DNA from: Sphagnum magellanicum
Taxonomy: Eukaryota > Streptophyta > Sphagnopsida > Sphagnales > Sphagnaceae
Length of the DNA stretch: 64,000 nt
Assembly: GCA_021904315.1 (NCBI GenBank)
Contig: CM038917.1
Location: 10,834,041 to 10,898,040, forward strand
Direction: 5' to 3'
The notes under the pieces are model-generated. The model was not told where the DNA came from. It searched no databases and saw nothing but the letters and a program-made list of their open reading frames with translations. Position numbers and translations under genes: made by a program. Every line of letters starts with the position of its first letter. Position 1 is the first letter of the stretch. Below are positions 22,529 through 33,793 of this stretch, piece by piece.

Positions 22529-25500
22529 ATGATGCGACCGAGTGCTGAGCCACTCCGGACGGCGGCCAAAGATGGAGATCTCGATGCAGTGCAAAAGCTT
22601 CTCCAACAGCAGCCTCCCGTTGATGTGAACGAGCCGGACGAGGATACCCACTTCACGGCTTTATACGTGGCAGCACGAGCCGGGCACGCCCTCGTGGTGG
22701 AGCTCCTCTTACAGCAACCAGGGATCGATGTAAACTTCCATGTCCACAAAACCGCCTTGTGTATAGCTGCTCAGAACGGGCACGTTGCAATCGTCAAACT
22801 CCTTCTAGCCGTGCCGGGGATAGATGTCAATGCTGGGTATGCAGGTCTTCGCAGCGTCGATTACTGGGCGGCCTTGACATATTCACCCCTGCATGCCGCC
22901 ACGACCTCCAACCATCTAGAGATCGTGAAGCTGCTCTTAGAGCGTCCAGAGATCGACGTGAATGCTAACAAATCTTTTCGAGAATTGACCCCTTTGCATG
23001 TGGCGGTCTGGAAGCCGAATCGGAAGTACTCGAGGCCCTTGAAGAAGCCTAACAAAGTCTCAAGGTCCGGTTTCCATGTGGATGAGTCCCGGAGGGAGGT
23101 CGTCTTGGCTCTACTGGCACACAAAAATCTGAATGCGAATCTCGAGAACCGGTCGCGACATACCCAGTTGCACTACATGGTGTTCTTCGATGCTGAGATA
23201 GATCTGGTGGTGCGTCTCTTGCAACGGCCGGAAGTAGACGTCAATGCGCGGGGCGAAGGCAACATGACTCCTTTGCACCATGCAGCTGTAAAAGGCAACC
23301 TTGAGATGATTCAGCTTTTCCTCCGGCACCCGCGAATCATCGTGAATTTTCATGACATGTACAGGAGCACGCCACTGTTCGCAGCTGCAGAAAAAGGGAT
23401 GGCAGCAGCGGCCCAGCTGCTTCTGGAAAAGGGAGCCGACATCCACGCCGTTTCTTCCAAACTTTCTCAAACATTTTCCAGCAAGTGGACATATCGCAAC
23501 ACACCGTTGTACTGTGCTGCGGAGGGAGGACACAAGGACATGGTCGAGCTGCTGTTGAAGCAACCAGGCATACAATCTGAAATTGCGCCCACCAATAAAA
23601 ATTGGTTGACGCCCTTGCACGCTGCAGCATCCAGGGGTCACAACGCCGTGGTGAAGCTGCTCCTGGAGGTTCCAGAGGTGCGGGCAAGTCTGAACGATGG
23701 AACTAAATCGAGCGGCAAATCCACAACCGCTCTTCACTTGGCCTGCAAGCACGGACACCCAGAAACTGCGGCCTCTCTTCTGTCCTGTGAGGAGGTGAAC
23801 GTGAACGTAAAAAACGGCGAAGGCTTCACGCCCTTACACCTTGCCATTCGAAAGGGCCACACCAAGGTTGTGAAGTTGCTCCTCAATAAATTTGCAGAAG
23901 TCGATTCTCAGTCGGTGCACTTGACTGCTACGTTACGGAACGAGGTGGGGCTCACAATTGCATCTCTGTTAGCTGAGAAGAACAGGGAGGCGATTCTGCA
24001 GCAAGTGGAAGAAGAGAAAGATCCCCTAGGACGAGAGTTCCTCGAGAAGGTACTATACAAGACTCAAGCTTTATAATAAATCCGTGCAGAAATTGAAACA
24101 TCATGACTGCTAATTTTCCGCTTCCTGATCGAATTCTTTGGCACCTTCCTTGTCAAATTCATCAGCAGAAATTTGGTATTTTGCTTGCAAACTCTGAAAA
24201 TTTTCCCTGAACAGAAAAAGGATTGAGACTCCTCCCAAAACCCATTCAAGAATGCTTATTTTACTCATTCCAAGCTCGCCTTAACATGTTGAGCAAAAAT
24301 GCTGAGCCATAACCATTTTACTGAGCCTGTTGGGCAATTCTTTACTATTAGATCTTCACTCAAAACATGCTATGGATAAGTGTGTTGGTGGAGATGCTCT
24401 ACCGGTTTGTGAATTGTAAATCTTTGCTTGGTCCCTCACAGGTGAGGCTTGTTGAAGATCCGATGGGTCAGTTCACTGTGGCTCTGAAGCAGCACTTGAA
24501 AGAAGGAGGTCGCAATGACGTGATGTTCGCAGATCACAGCCCTTCCAAATCGCCTGTTGTGATCAAGTACTATCAGGACGAAAGTGAACGTCAGCACAAC
24601 ATCGACCTATTGCAAGGTAAGCAAACTTATGGGAAATGACCTCAGATGATAGCATCCCATTGCACAGATCCCATAATCTCGAAACATTTGGCCAAACACG
24701 CTGATCAAGATGCATGACATGCACATCTTGCAGGTCTGAAGCAGGAGGGAGTTCAACTCAAGCACGTGACAAACCTGTTCAGCTATGAAAGCACGCCTTA
24801 CTTCACCTGGAAGAAAGAGAACCAGCTGCGCCCCTACGCGCTTGTGTTTACATCGGAACCAGGCGCAGGAGGAACGGAGCGGCGGACGCTGCGTAACCTG
24901 ATGGACCGTGGAGTGCTCACGCACCAGTACAACGAGAAGCGACAAGTTTTCGAGCTGGTCGTGAGTGCCATCCTGGAGCTTCACCGAATAGACATTGCTC
25001 ACGGCGATTTGACGCCCGAGAATTTGCTCGTCTACTCTACAGAAGGCGCTCTTGAGTGTAAGGTGATCGATTTGGACAACGCGAGGCGGAAGAGCAAGGA
25101 GTGGCGAAGGGAAGGGACTATCATCTACTACTCCCCCGAGCTGGCAAAGGAGCACACCAATCCTGATAATGCAGGCCGCGGCGTGCAAGCCACACTAGAA
25201 GGAGATCGGTGGGCAATCGGTGCGATCTTATATGAACTCGTCACTGGTCAGAAGCTCGTGTGCGCCTTGCTCGACAAGGCCGAAGGTAAAAGGCGTTTCC
25301 TTTTGGGCAAAAAATGGACCCAAGCCGCCAAATTATGAGGAAAAAACAATCTAAAGTTTCAACAAGTAGCCAAATTATAGGAGGAATCGCAAATTTTTCT
25401 TCTTCCCCCTCTGAAATCTTGACAGATTTGGCTAAGTCCTCTTGTGCATGATCCCAACCTGCCTTCTTCACAATTTTGAAAAAACGAAACACTGGTTGTG

Positions 25501-27797
25501 ACAGGGGAAAATTATGAATCGTCCGATGAAGGGAGAGCGTTAGAGAAACTGGCAGAAGTGAAGCAGGAAATGCTTGACGACTTAGGCGACGTGATCATAG
25601 ACGGAGGTTCCGACTATTATAAGCAAGCAGGGGAACTTCTGCAGAAGGTTTTGAAGACGGACAAGAATCGGCGATGGTCCATAGAGAAGATGTTGGACTC
25701 TAGTTTTGTGAAAGGCGGTTCTACTCTTAGTTCCAAGAAGCAATTGATAACCCTATTTGACAACGTCACCAACGTTTCTGGTACCAACCTATATCCTCTC
25801 AATCCGTTGCACATTTGACAAGGTTTGAATTGAATCGATAGCAGCACCTCCAGACTCTTATTTGTCACATGCAATATTTCAATGGGATTGTTGTTTGCTG
25901 CAGGGAAGCTTGATGAAGCTACAAAGGAAATGAAACAGCTTCATGAGATCATGAAAACACTGAAAGGTACCATATGACCATCTTTTTAGGTCTTGCTCTG
26001 ATTTTTTGGGTGATTGTGTGATGCATAGGTAGCAGCAACATTGCTGCACAAATTCGAAGCAACCTGCAATTTTTTTACTTTTCCAAGGTGTGGATGGCAA
26101 TTTTAGGATGTTCGTTCATTCACTGATGAACTTGGATTTTGCTGCTGGGAATCTTACAGCCTTAGTGGGTCATTTGGTGATGGGCTTGCACAGATACTTG
26201 CACAGATGTGCAAAAACAGATCGAGGCAATGCCAATACCATATAAGCTTGGAGAGAAAATCCTTTCGTACCAGAAAGGATTGTACAACTTGGTTAAAAAT
26301 GTGGGCTTAACTCCATATCCACGCTGCTTCATTGTTCTACCCTCCAGCCTGGATGGTAATTCTCAAGCTCTGAGCACTCTCTCTCCTTCCTGCCTGCTCT
26401 TCATTTGCACCTCCACACCTTCAACCCTCTCTGTCTTTCTTTTTTTTCCTTTCCAATCCATTTTCTCAGCACAGGTATTTTTTTGTTTCATGGTATCTTT
26501 TGTGTTCCTCTCTTCTTTTCTCCTGATCTTTTTTCTGTTACTGAAACACAGTTCAACTCTACACAATCAGCTCCAGAGCAAAGAATTGCAGTAACATATG
26601 GTTTTGGTTAAATCTTTTGGCCTTGCCTTCACACCACCCAAGACTCTCCACTAATTTTATGTCTCAAACTTTATCAAGCTATTGGGAGAATCCATTTCAT
26701 TAGTTATTCCATAGATCAGATGTCACAGATCGGTGTTAAATAAGTTTCAACTTGGTTTGGGCATAGATATGGAGTTGAAGAACATGAAAGACAAGGATCG
26801 CCAGGAGAAGCTGCTTGACATTCAAAATTTTTTGGAGGATGTTGCAAAGTCTGTGAAAGATGGCAAGCCAGATTCTCTCCTTGCCTACATTGGCAGCAAG
26901 ATTGGAAACAGGTTGCATAAGAAGGTAGGCCTTCTCATAGATTAAAGATATAAGCTTGTGAAGCTTCAAATACAATGCATGAATTGGATTCCATCTGTTC
27001 TTTCCAGCTCTAAGCGGAACTTGACTCTTTTGTGTTTGTGATGTAGGTGTTCATTGCTCTTGTATGTGAGGAATGTTGGAAGCCACAGTTGCCACCCTAT
27101 CCAGTAAGAGTGAAGAGACAGGAAGCTGTTAAGTTGATTGAAGCTGTGAAAATCTCAACTTGCTTGTGCCAGGTTGTGAATATGGCTGCTGGTATCGTGA
27201 ACTGCCTTTACCCAGTGGTTCCAAGTCAACTGGTGCCTAATCAACTCATTGACTACTTGAAAACAATTAAAGACATTCATGAGCAAGGAAGCGAAGTAAA
27301 AAAGTTCGAGCCTCTAAATCGTGATATTGAAACTGGAAGTTATGCAGAACCAAACAAGTTGTCTGATGCTGATGCAAGGTAAATTATGATGCTTTTCACA
27401 ATTGCCCATAGTTTCTACAGATATGACTACAAAAGTTGAGCTTCAATAAGATGTGCAAACTTGAGAAACAATTATGTGAAAATGATTGTTATATTGCTAA
27501 GCACAAAACATTCTGCATTTTCAATTTTGAACTGTTCTCCTGTCCTAAGTGATTTGCTAATGGTTTTGAAAAAGGCTGTGTACTACAGGCAATGCAAGGA
27601 TTTGTTTGAACTCAAAGCATGTTGCCTTGGTCATGTCCAATCTTGCTGACAAGTTGGTCTATCTGATGTGAAGGTCGCTTAACGAGTTCTTGAAGCTGGT
27701 GGATGCTGGTCAAGATTGGGGGGACTTGGAACCAAGAGTCGAGTTTGGCAAAGGTGACCTGAAGTGGGTCTGCAAGAAATGTTTCCAAATAGATTGA
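22529..27797 (+). CDS. Ankyrin-repeat protein kinase-like protein with unrecognised C-terminal region
   Basis: Nine exons: 22529-24049, 24442-24616, 24734-25285, 25505-25780, 25904-25966, 26206-26355, 26767-26924, 27047-27378, 27674-27797. All introns are GT-AG, phases agree, and the total is 1116 codons plus TGA. The frame is also open from an ATG at 22445 (28 more residues). Residues 1-500 hold about a dozen ankyrin repeats (TALYVAARAGHALVVELLL; TPLHLAIRKGHTKVVKLLL). Residues 508-760 are kinase-like: VVIK lysine at 549, HGDLTPEN catalytic loop at 655-662, DLD at 678-680 where DFG is usual, SPE at 699-701, and DRWAIGAILYEL. No glycine-rich loop is clear. Residues 830-1000 look helical. The C-terminus (PPYPVRVKRQEAVKLIEAVK through KWVCKKCFQID) matches no domain I know. 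Likely cytosolic signalling; partner and substrate unknown. Confidence 0.88.
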
Positions 27798-28560
27798 ATT
27801 GTGCACACCCATGTTGTTCATACACAAAACTACACACTAGTTCTTCTAGGCATCAATGTCATGTATCATAGTACACATCTCCACCTCATTTGAGGTTGCA
27901 GACAAAGATTGGATGGAAGATCGGGCAATTACACCTTCCTTGTATCAATGTTGATCTCTTACTGGTGTTCCCTATTAAACCACATCTTTGGAAATGTCCC
28001 AGAGAAAGGAAAACTAGTGGAATTAGACTAATTCTTTAAGGACCTTGCAAAATGGAGGTTCTCCTCAGTGTCTAGGCAAGTTCTTATTCTAGAAGACAAT
28101 ACAAATAATCAACTATGGCTTAGGAGAGAATTGTGGCTTTACCAGTTTGCAAATTTGAATTGCAGCACTAGTCAAGGTGCATGCAGAGAAATATCAACCA
28201 AAGATCCGCCTATATGTAGATTGTACCTTCATTGTTCCTTTACTAGGATTAGACCTTGACATCTTGGTAAACTCAATTTTCCTTTCCTCAAAAGTCAAAT
28301 GCTTGTCCCAGTGCTCATCAAATTGGGTCTAGCCCAATCTTATCTAAGTGTATGGAGCTGAATCTCTAGTACTGCACAACCCCATTGCCATTCACTGCCA
28401 AAATATACCTGAGCCAATGTTTTCATGAACTGAGCTTTGGAGATGAAAAGTTCGCCTGTGCAATCAAAGTGAAAGCTAAGATTTTGTTGTCCATGTGATC
28501 AGATTAATCTAATTTGATCCAACAACCATGGATAAGCCAATCAACAATAACCTTGTCATT
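27798..28560. other. 3' flank of the ankyrin-kinase gene
   Basis: AT-rich flank with short ORFs only; no gene seen. Confidence 0.5.
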
Positions 28561-28599
28561 GCAGATCTAGAAGCATAGATAGAAATAAATCAGGGAGGA

Positions 28600-28850
28600 C
28601 TTAGTTTCAGGAAATCAACAGAGGCAAATGTAGCAAAAATTAATGATTTTAGTGACCATTTTACTGGAAAGACAAGAAGATAGCTAGTTAATTAAGACAC
28701 ATTCATGTATAAGTAGGACTCCTATTGAAATGAAAATACCAGATCTTGTGTATTCTTCCTCACTTCTCAGAGCAGATCATTCTTTATTTGTGTCTTCTTC
28801 TGTCTCTACCTTCCCACATCGATAAATCATCAGTTCACTGCTCATAGGTT
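28600..28850 (+). mobile_element. Possible LTR 3' end preceding the Copia gag remnant
   Basis: The sequence just before the gag start has the look of a Copia LTR R-U5 region: an AATTAAG...TATAAGTAGGACTCCTATTG stretch, then pyrimidine-rich TTCTTCTGTCTCTACC and ATCGATAAATCATCAG. A standard tRNA-Met primer site (TGGTATCAGAGC) is not preserved, and the left LTR boundary cannot be fixed. Confidence 0.35.
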
Positions 28851-29560
28851 ATGGGCCCACTCATGGACAAGTTTAAAAACACAAACTACATGTTATGGCA
28901 ATTCAAGGTGGAGACGATGTTGAAGGCAAAGGAGTTGTGGGGCTTGATAGAAAAGATCAAGACAGAGGTCAAACCAGATGAAGCTGATTTCATAGCTATT
29001 GCAACATGCGCAAAGAAGGAGAACCAAGTGTGAAACTTGCTCATTCAAAGCCCATCCAACAATTAGTTGATGAAAGTTTGAAAAGAAACCACTGCACATG
29101 GCATCTGGGAAGCTCTGGCCAAACGCTTCACAGATAAGGGATTTGCTGACAAGATTTTTCTAACCAAGAAGTCTTTCATGTCACAGATGAATCCTCTGGA
29201 CACAATGGAACAGCATGTAACATGCTTGGAGTGATAGCAAAAGAATTTGATGTAGTTGGAGTTAGAGTTCTTAACGAAGTGAAAGTCATGGTACTCTTCA
29301 TCAATTCACCAAAAAGCTCTCGGCATTTTATCACAGCTTTGGAGTCCCTGAAGAGTCCCTGAAGCCTGCAGACCGCACCTAGGACGATGTGTGCACAAGA
29401 TTGCTAAATCAAGAACTAATGCAGAAGGAGAAAAGGCAGGACTACTGAAGCAGCTATCTCACACAGAAGTAATCTGATTCCAAGAAAGGTATGAGAGATA
29501 AAAGCAAGGATGTTTACAACTACGGCAACATACACTAGTCACCTCAGCAGTTCTGGTAGT
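28851..29560 (+). pseudogene. Copia-type retrotransposon gag remnant
   Basis: Opens with MGPLMDKFKNTNYMLWQFKV, then ETMLKAKELWGLIEK, the typical N-terminus of Copia gag (UBN2/retrotrans_gag family). A stop interrupts it at 29031-29033. Later pieces in shifted frames still match gag: a WEALAKRFTDKG-like stretch near 29108, and an ITALESLK-like stretch followed by a CTRLLNQE-like one near 29335-29415. Around 29505 VYNYGNIH looks like a decayed CCHC knuckle. No integrase or reverse transcriptase is seen, so this is a broken fragment. Confidence 0.8.
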
Positions 29561-29774
29561 CCTCAAATTATCCTGCATTACTGATGACAAAAATAAACTG
29601 CACTGCTCTGAATGTTCCTGAGAGAAAATACTGGTAGCTGACCCCACTCAAATATAACTGAAAACCTGAAAACAGATGCAAAACAGAAGAGAAATCCAAT
29701 TGCTCTCGAAGTTGGAAGGACACTTTAAAAAGTCCCATGACATACAGCAAATTCAAAAATGAACCATCTCATAC

Positions 29775-30300
29775 CATAGTGAAGGGACTCCCAGAAAATG
29801 AAGACACCTCATTCATGTATGCACTGAAGAGAAGGAAAGAAGCCAAGGGCCCAATTGCAAATCCCTTTGTTGTTGCCTTTGCGGTGTTTCCAACACCATC
29901 AAGCAAGTCCATAATCTCTCTTACACTTTCTGGCTGCATCAATCCAATGACAACACTGTTGGTACCATATAGAACTTTTGGTAAGGACAGGTTGTAGACT
30001 ATAACAAAATGATGAAGTGAACAAGATTCCAAAAGTAAAGACATGCTCTAAGATCTTTTAGCTCACAGGAAAGGTTCCAATGCTACATGTTGGTGTTCTG
30101 CCAAAACTTTGAGTTCAAGGCTTGGTCAAAATCAGGCACAACTTGCATGTAACCATATACCATACAAACTAGCAACATTCTCTGCAAGATCTTCCACCAG
30201 AAAAAACCAATCAAATGCAAATAAAATGAGGTGATGTTTATACTTCATGAAAAAACTAAGAACAATTTTGGATTCATACCTGCTGGCTCATTTCCACAAT
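29775..30300 (-). pseudogene. Two-exon fragment of a type II (AVP2-like) H+-translocating pyrophosphatase
   Basis: Membrane H+-pyrophosphatases pump protons using pyrophosphate; type II enzymes sit in the Golgi/endomembrane. Upstream piece 30300-30280 reads IVEMSQQ and ends at donor GTATGA. Downstream exon 29933-29775 follows an AG acceptor, encodes 53 codons beginning PESVREIMDLLDGVGNT, then ATTKGFAIGPLASFLLFSAY, and ends at donor ATG|GTATGAG. Both splice in phase 0 as in the real gene, where MSQQ-PESVRE is contiguous. A two-residue deletion changes the usual GSAALASF to GPLASF. Right of 30300 the sequence no longer matches (the expected DNAGG is replaced), and no further exon is found to the left. 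The rest of the roughly 800-residue pump is absent, so this is a fragment. Confidence 0.78.
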
Positions 30301-30889
30301 CTTTCTCTTCTCAAAACATGCATTGCTGTGAATTTGAAACCCAGTCCCACTCCTGAATTTCAAAGGACATCGTCAGAAGCCTGAAGAACTTTTTTCCATG
30401 CTTATGATTTAAGTCAACCTAAATAGAATTCCGAGTACACAATACCAAGGTTATAGAGATTCCAGATCTGGCAGCATACAGCGAAGAGAAAACAAGAGGA
30501 GGCCCGACACTCAGAAACTGAGAAAAAACTGAGGCGCAGTTTTAACAACGGCAACCATCACACATATGTTCAGGGACCTTCAGTAGACCTTCAATAGCAA
30601 CTTCATTTGCATCTGAGATCTGAACTGCTCTTCCGTTAGGGTCGGATCAGGGGTCTCACCCGCTTTACTGTTGGATCTCTTCGACTCCGTCGGTGTATTG
30701 TCGTCATATGCTTATTAGGGTTTGCTTCATTCTTCAGTGTCTTTTTTTCCGTTTGTGTTTCTTGGAGGTTGTCGTGCAGCAGAAACCCTACGGAGCCTGC
30801 GCTTGAGGATCTATCTGTAGACGCGACAGACCAACGATAGACGGTGCTTCTTGCTACTTATCAGGACTGCAGCGGACTCGACGATAGAC
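30301..30889 (+). promoter_or_regulatory. Presumed promoter and 5' UTR of EMC6
   Basis: Composition changes near 30600. Telobox-type motifs lie at 30713-30723 (TTAGGGTTTG) and 30783-30791 (AAACCCTAC), typical of plant housekeeping promoters near the transcription start. Confidence 0.5.
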
Positions 30890-32480
30890 ATGGCTCCAAC
30901 TCCGCGATCAGTTGCACGCGGTACGTTTGCACTCCTTCGGCTTGTTGCTTCCTCCCTTTGTAAACAAAGACCTTTTTTCTGTGAAGTTATGATCTTTCTT
31001 CGAGCTTTCAGTTGGAGAGAGTAGAAGAGGAGGAGAAGGCGGGGGCTGTCCGATTTCATTTGGAGAAGAATGGATTCGAGAAATGATGGCGACGAAGTAG
31101 TATTTCCCTGATGGATTAGTGCGGGAGAGGATGGTTGTGTCTCCTGCAGGAGCTGCGAAAGATGCGAAAAAGAGCGATGAAGTTGTGGAGACACCGGCTT
31201 ACAGCCAGGAAAACATACAGCATAACATGCGCATCATCTATTACAGGTATATGTAGAAGGAGTTTTTGTTTCTGGTTGATTTGCTTGAGGGATGCTGTTG
31301 TAGATTTTGTGATTCTTCTGGTATGTGTGTTGCGGAACGAGTGTGGAGTTTCGGAGTGTGGAGCGAGAGGAAGAAGAGATGTATCTGACATAGAAGAAGT
31401 TTGTTGGTGGTGGTGATGGTGGCTGGTTGCACGGCTGGGGTTCTTCTGCTACAGTCGGACTTTCTTGTCCATCGTTGGAGGTGTGGTTGCAGGAGTGTTA
31501 GGGTTGACGGGAGTGACAGGCTTCCTTTGCTATTTTGTGATCATGTTGCTGGCCTCAGCTGGGATTGCAGTGAAAACCAAGTTTGATGTGTTCTCCTTCT
31601 TCGATTCCTGGAACCGCATTACAATCGATGGCATTGCGCAAGGATTTATGGTGCGCACCTTGACATTTATTCCTCCTTTCAATCTCATTCCATGTTTTAC
31701 CAATTGTGCCACAAGTTCTTGTGAAGACATGACACTCATGCAATAACCTTCTTACCTTCATCCTTTGGAATTCATTCATGTTTTGCCAATTGGACTTCAA
31801 ATTCTCAAAGAGACAGACTCTTGCAACAACCTCCTTCTGATCTGATATGTTCCTCTTGCACTACATTTCTGGACTCATACAATTGTCTTCCAACAACTTT
31901 CTGAATTGATAATGTTCCTCTTGCAACTACTGTCTGAGCTGACATGTTTTTTCTATGAGAACATGGAACAGACATTGGTTTCTTTTTGTAGCAGAATTGT
32001 GGAGAGGTGGGACTTAGGCTTAGGTTTTGTAGCATTCAGGGTGTCTTTTTTGAGGCTACAAGTAGGATGGCAAGGGTGTTGATGATACAGTTCCAGGAGT
32101 GAGAATTACCATAGAAGTGTACTAATTTGGTCCAATTGCTTCTCATGTGTGGGGTGTGTGGTTGGAGCAGTCTTTCGTCCTCTTCTGGACGTATCCTACA
32201 CACATTTCTGAATTCATGTTCATTTTTGTTTTGAGGTTGATGAAACAGGCTTTGGAGGATGTGTTAGAATAAATTTCAGCCTTTCTGCATGTGTTTCTTT
32301 TGTGTTGGAGCAAAGTTTGTCAGCACATTTTGTGTCCGAAAGTCTGTTTCTGTTGCATTGTAATCAGACTATCATGAGAGAACTAGAGAGGACAAACTTT
32401 CTTGCAACTATCGTTTCTGCTCTGTTATCACCTTGACCTCTCTTCTCAGGTTTGCATATGATATTGTACATATATTTTAA
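30890..32480 (+). CDS. EMC6: ER membrane protein complex subunit 6 (EMC6)
   Basis: Five exons: 30890-30920, 31150-31246, 31455-31650, 32171-32190, 32450-32480. All introns are GT-AG, the frame closes, and the product is 124 aa, close to family size. EMC6 is a small core membrane subunit of the ER membrane protein complex, an insertase for tail-anchored and multi-pass proteins. The N-terminus is MAPTPRSVARG. Conserved blocks are ENIQHNMRIIYYSRTFLSIV, then GGVVAGVLGLTGVTGFLCYF (first membrane segment), a second hydrophobic segment VIMLLASAGIAV, the signature FDSWNRITIDGIAQGFM, and SFVLFWTFAYDIVHIF (third segment and C-terminus). The 20-nt fourth exon encodes SFVLFW plus two bases of the next codon and is easily missed by gene finders. 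Neighbours are unrelated. Confidence 0.93.
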
Positions 32481-33793
32481 AGATCCCAAGGTCCTTGCAA
32501 TTGTGGGTTCTGCATCAACAGAAAGTTCTTGGTGCAAGTGATGCTGACAATGAGAAATTGGCATATCAGTGAAGAGGATTCTCAACTCGTGCACAATACA
32601 ATGCTACTGAAGAAGATGAGCTTCAGACACAGGTTGTAGCAGTTCTTCCAGAGAGATTGGCAACACGTAGAATGGAGATACTACCTTGTTTTAGGTGGTC
32701 CATGCTTCTCTTTTGAGTTTGTTTCAAAGTCACCAGCAAAAATGAGTAAAAATCTGACAGTAAAAATGGTGTCATGTTGTGCACAATGTATTCTTGTCAG
32801 TTGTGTGTGTGCATCAGATAGAACATGTTTCTCTCCTCAACAATGGAATGGTGAGTGCATACACAAAACTTGCCAGATTTGTGATTTCAAGAGCTCAATG
32901 ATATCCCCTCTTCAATAGGTCCCATGACTTGATTTCACTATAAGCTTCTGAAAATAGTGAAATTTTCAGCAAGTTTCTGAAACTGTGCAGCAACTGGAGG
33001 TTACTGACATGCAATAATTTCTGAATTTCATGTCAGTAGAAAAAAAACAGTTTACCCATCACTCTTGCATCTGTATACAGCACTGATTATTGATTGTACA
33101 ACTAGCAACTAAACTGTTGTGGGTGTGAAGACAGATGAAAAAAAAACAGAAGAAGAGATTGGAGGTTCACACATTCTGCCATGAAGGCAGACTCCAGTTG
33201 AATTCCTGCCTGTGCATAGTGCAAGCGGTTTGAACAGGAAGAAATTCTTGCTAAACCAGGTAATATATGCAGTCCTTGATCTGCACATTTTTAGGAATTT
33301 TCACACATTATGTGTATTACCCTGTTTAACAAGAATCTCTTTCTGTTTGTAAGTCGTTCTAGATGAAAATAAATTTTGGACGCACAAAGTGCCTGTAGTC
33401 TGAACCTCAATAATCACCTGACGTGATGGCCACAGATATCAGTTTTGAGCCCACAGACAAGACTAAGAAACAGATCACAATAAGATAGGAAAGCTGAATA
33501 CACAGTTCCAAGTGTTTAAAGCAATAATGTACATCTTACTGTGGTCATGGTCGCCTTCAGAAAGCCAACATACTGCATCTACCAGCCAAATTGCATTATA
33601 TAGCCACCAGCACCCCCCCCACCCAGGAATTGTTGTAACATCGTACAATGACTTCTGCTATCAAATTGTATTTTTGTGCGATTTTGGAAGCGAGTGGCCA
33701 CCATGATGAATCCATAAGCATGGGACTCAAGTCTTCCTGTGAAAGAATGGTTTCTGTATGCTCACACTTCTGGTGTTGGACCAAGAGACTGCG
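32481..33793. other. Convergent intergenic region (EMC6 3' flank and SAM-gene 3' flank)
   Basis: The two flanking genes converge here. Sequence is AT-moderate with short ORFs; no gene, RNA or element is recognised. Confidence 0.5.

Noticed and set aside
23111-23758. 215-codon minus-strand ORF
   Set aside because: Antisense shadow of the ankyrin-repeat exon.
24607-25188. 193-codon minus-strand ORF
   Set aside because: Antisense shadow of kinase exon 3.
31465-31746. 93-codon ORF as a stand-alone gene
   Set aside because: It is EMC6 exon 3 read through into the next intron.
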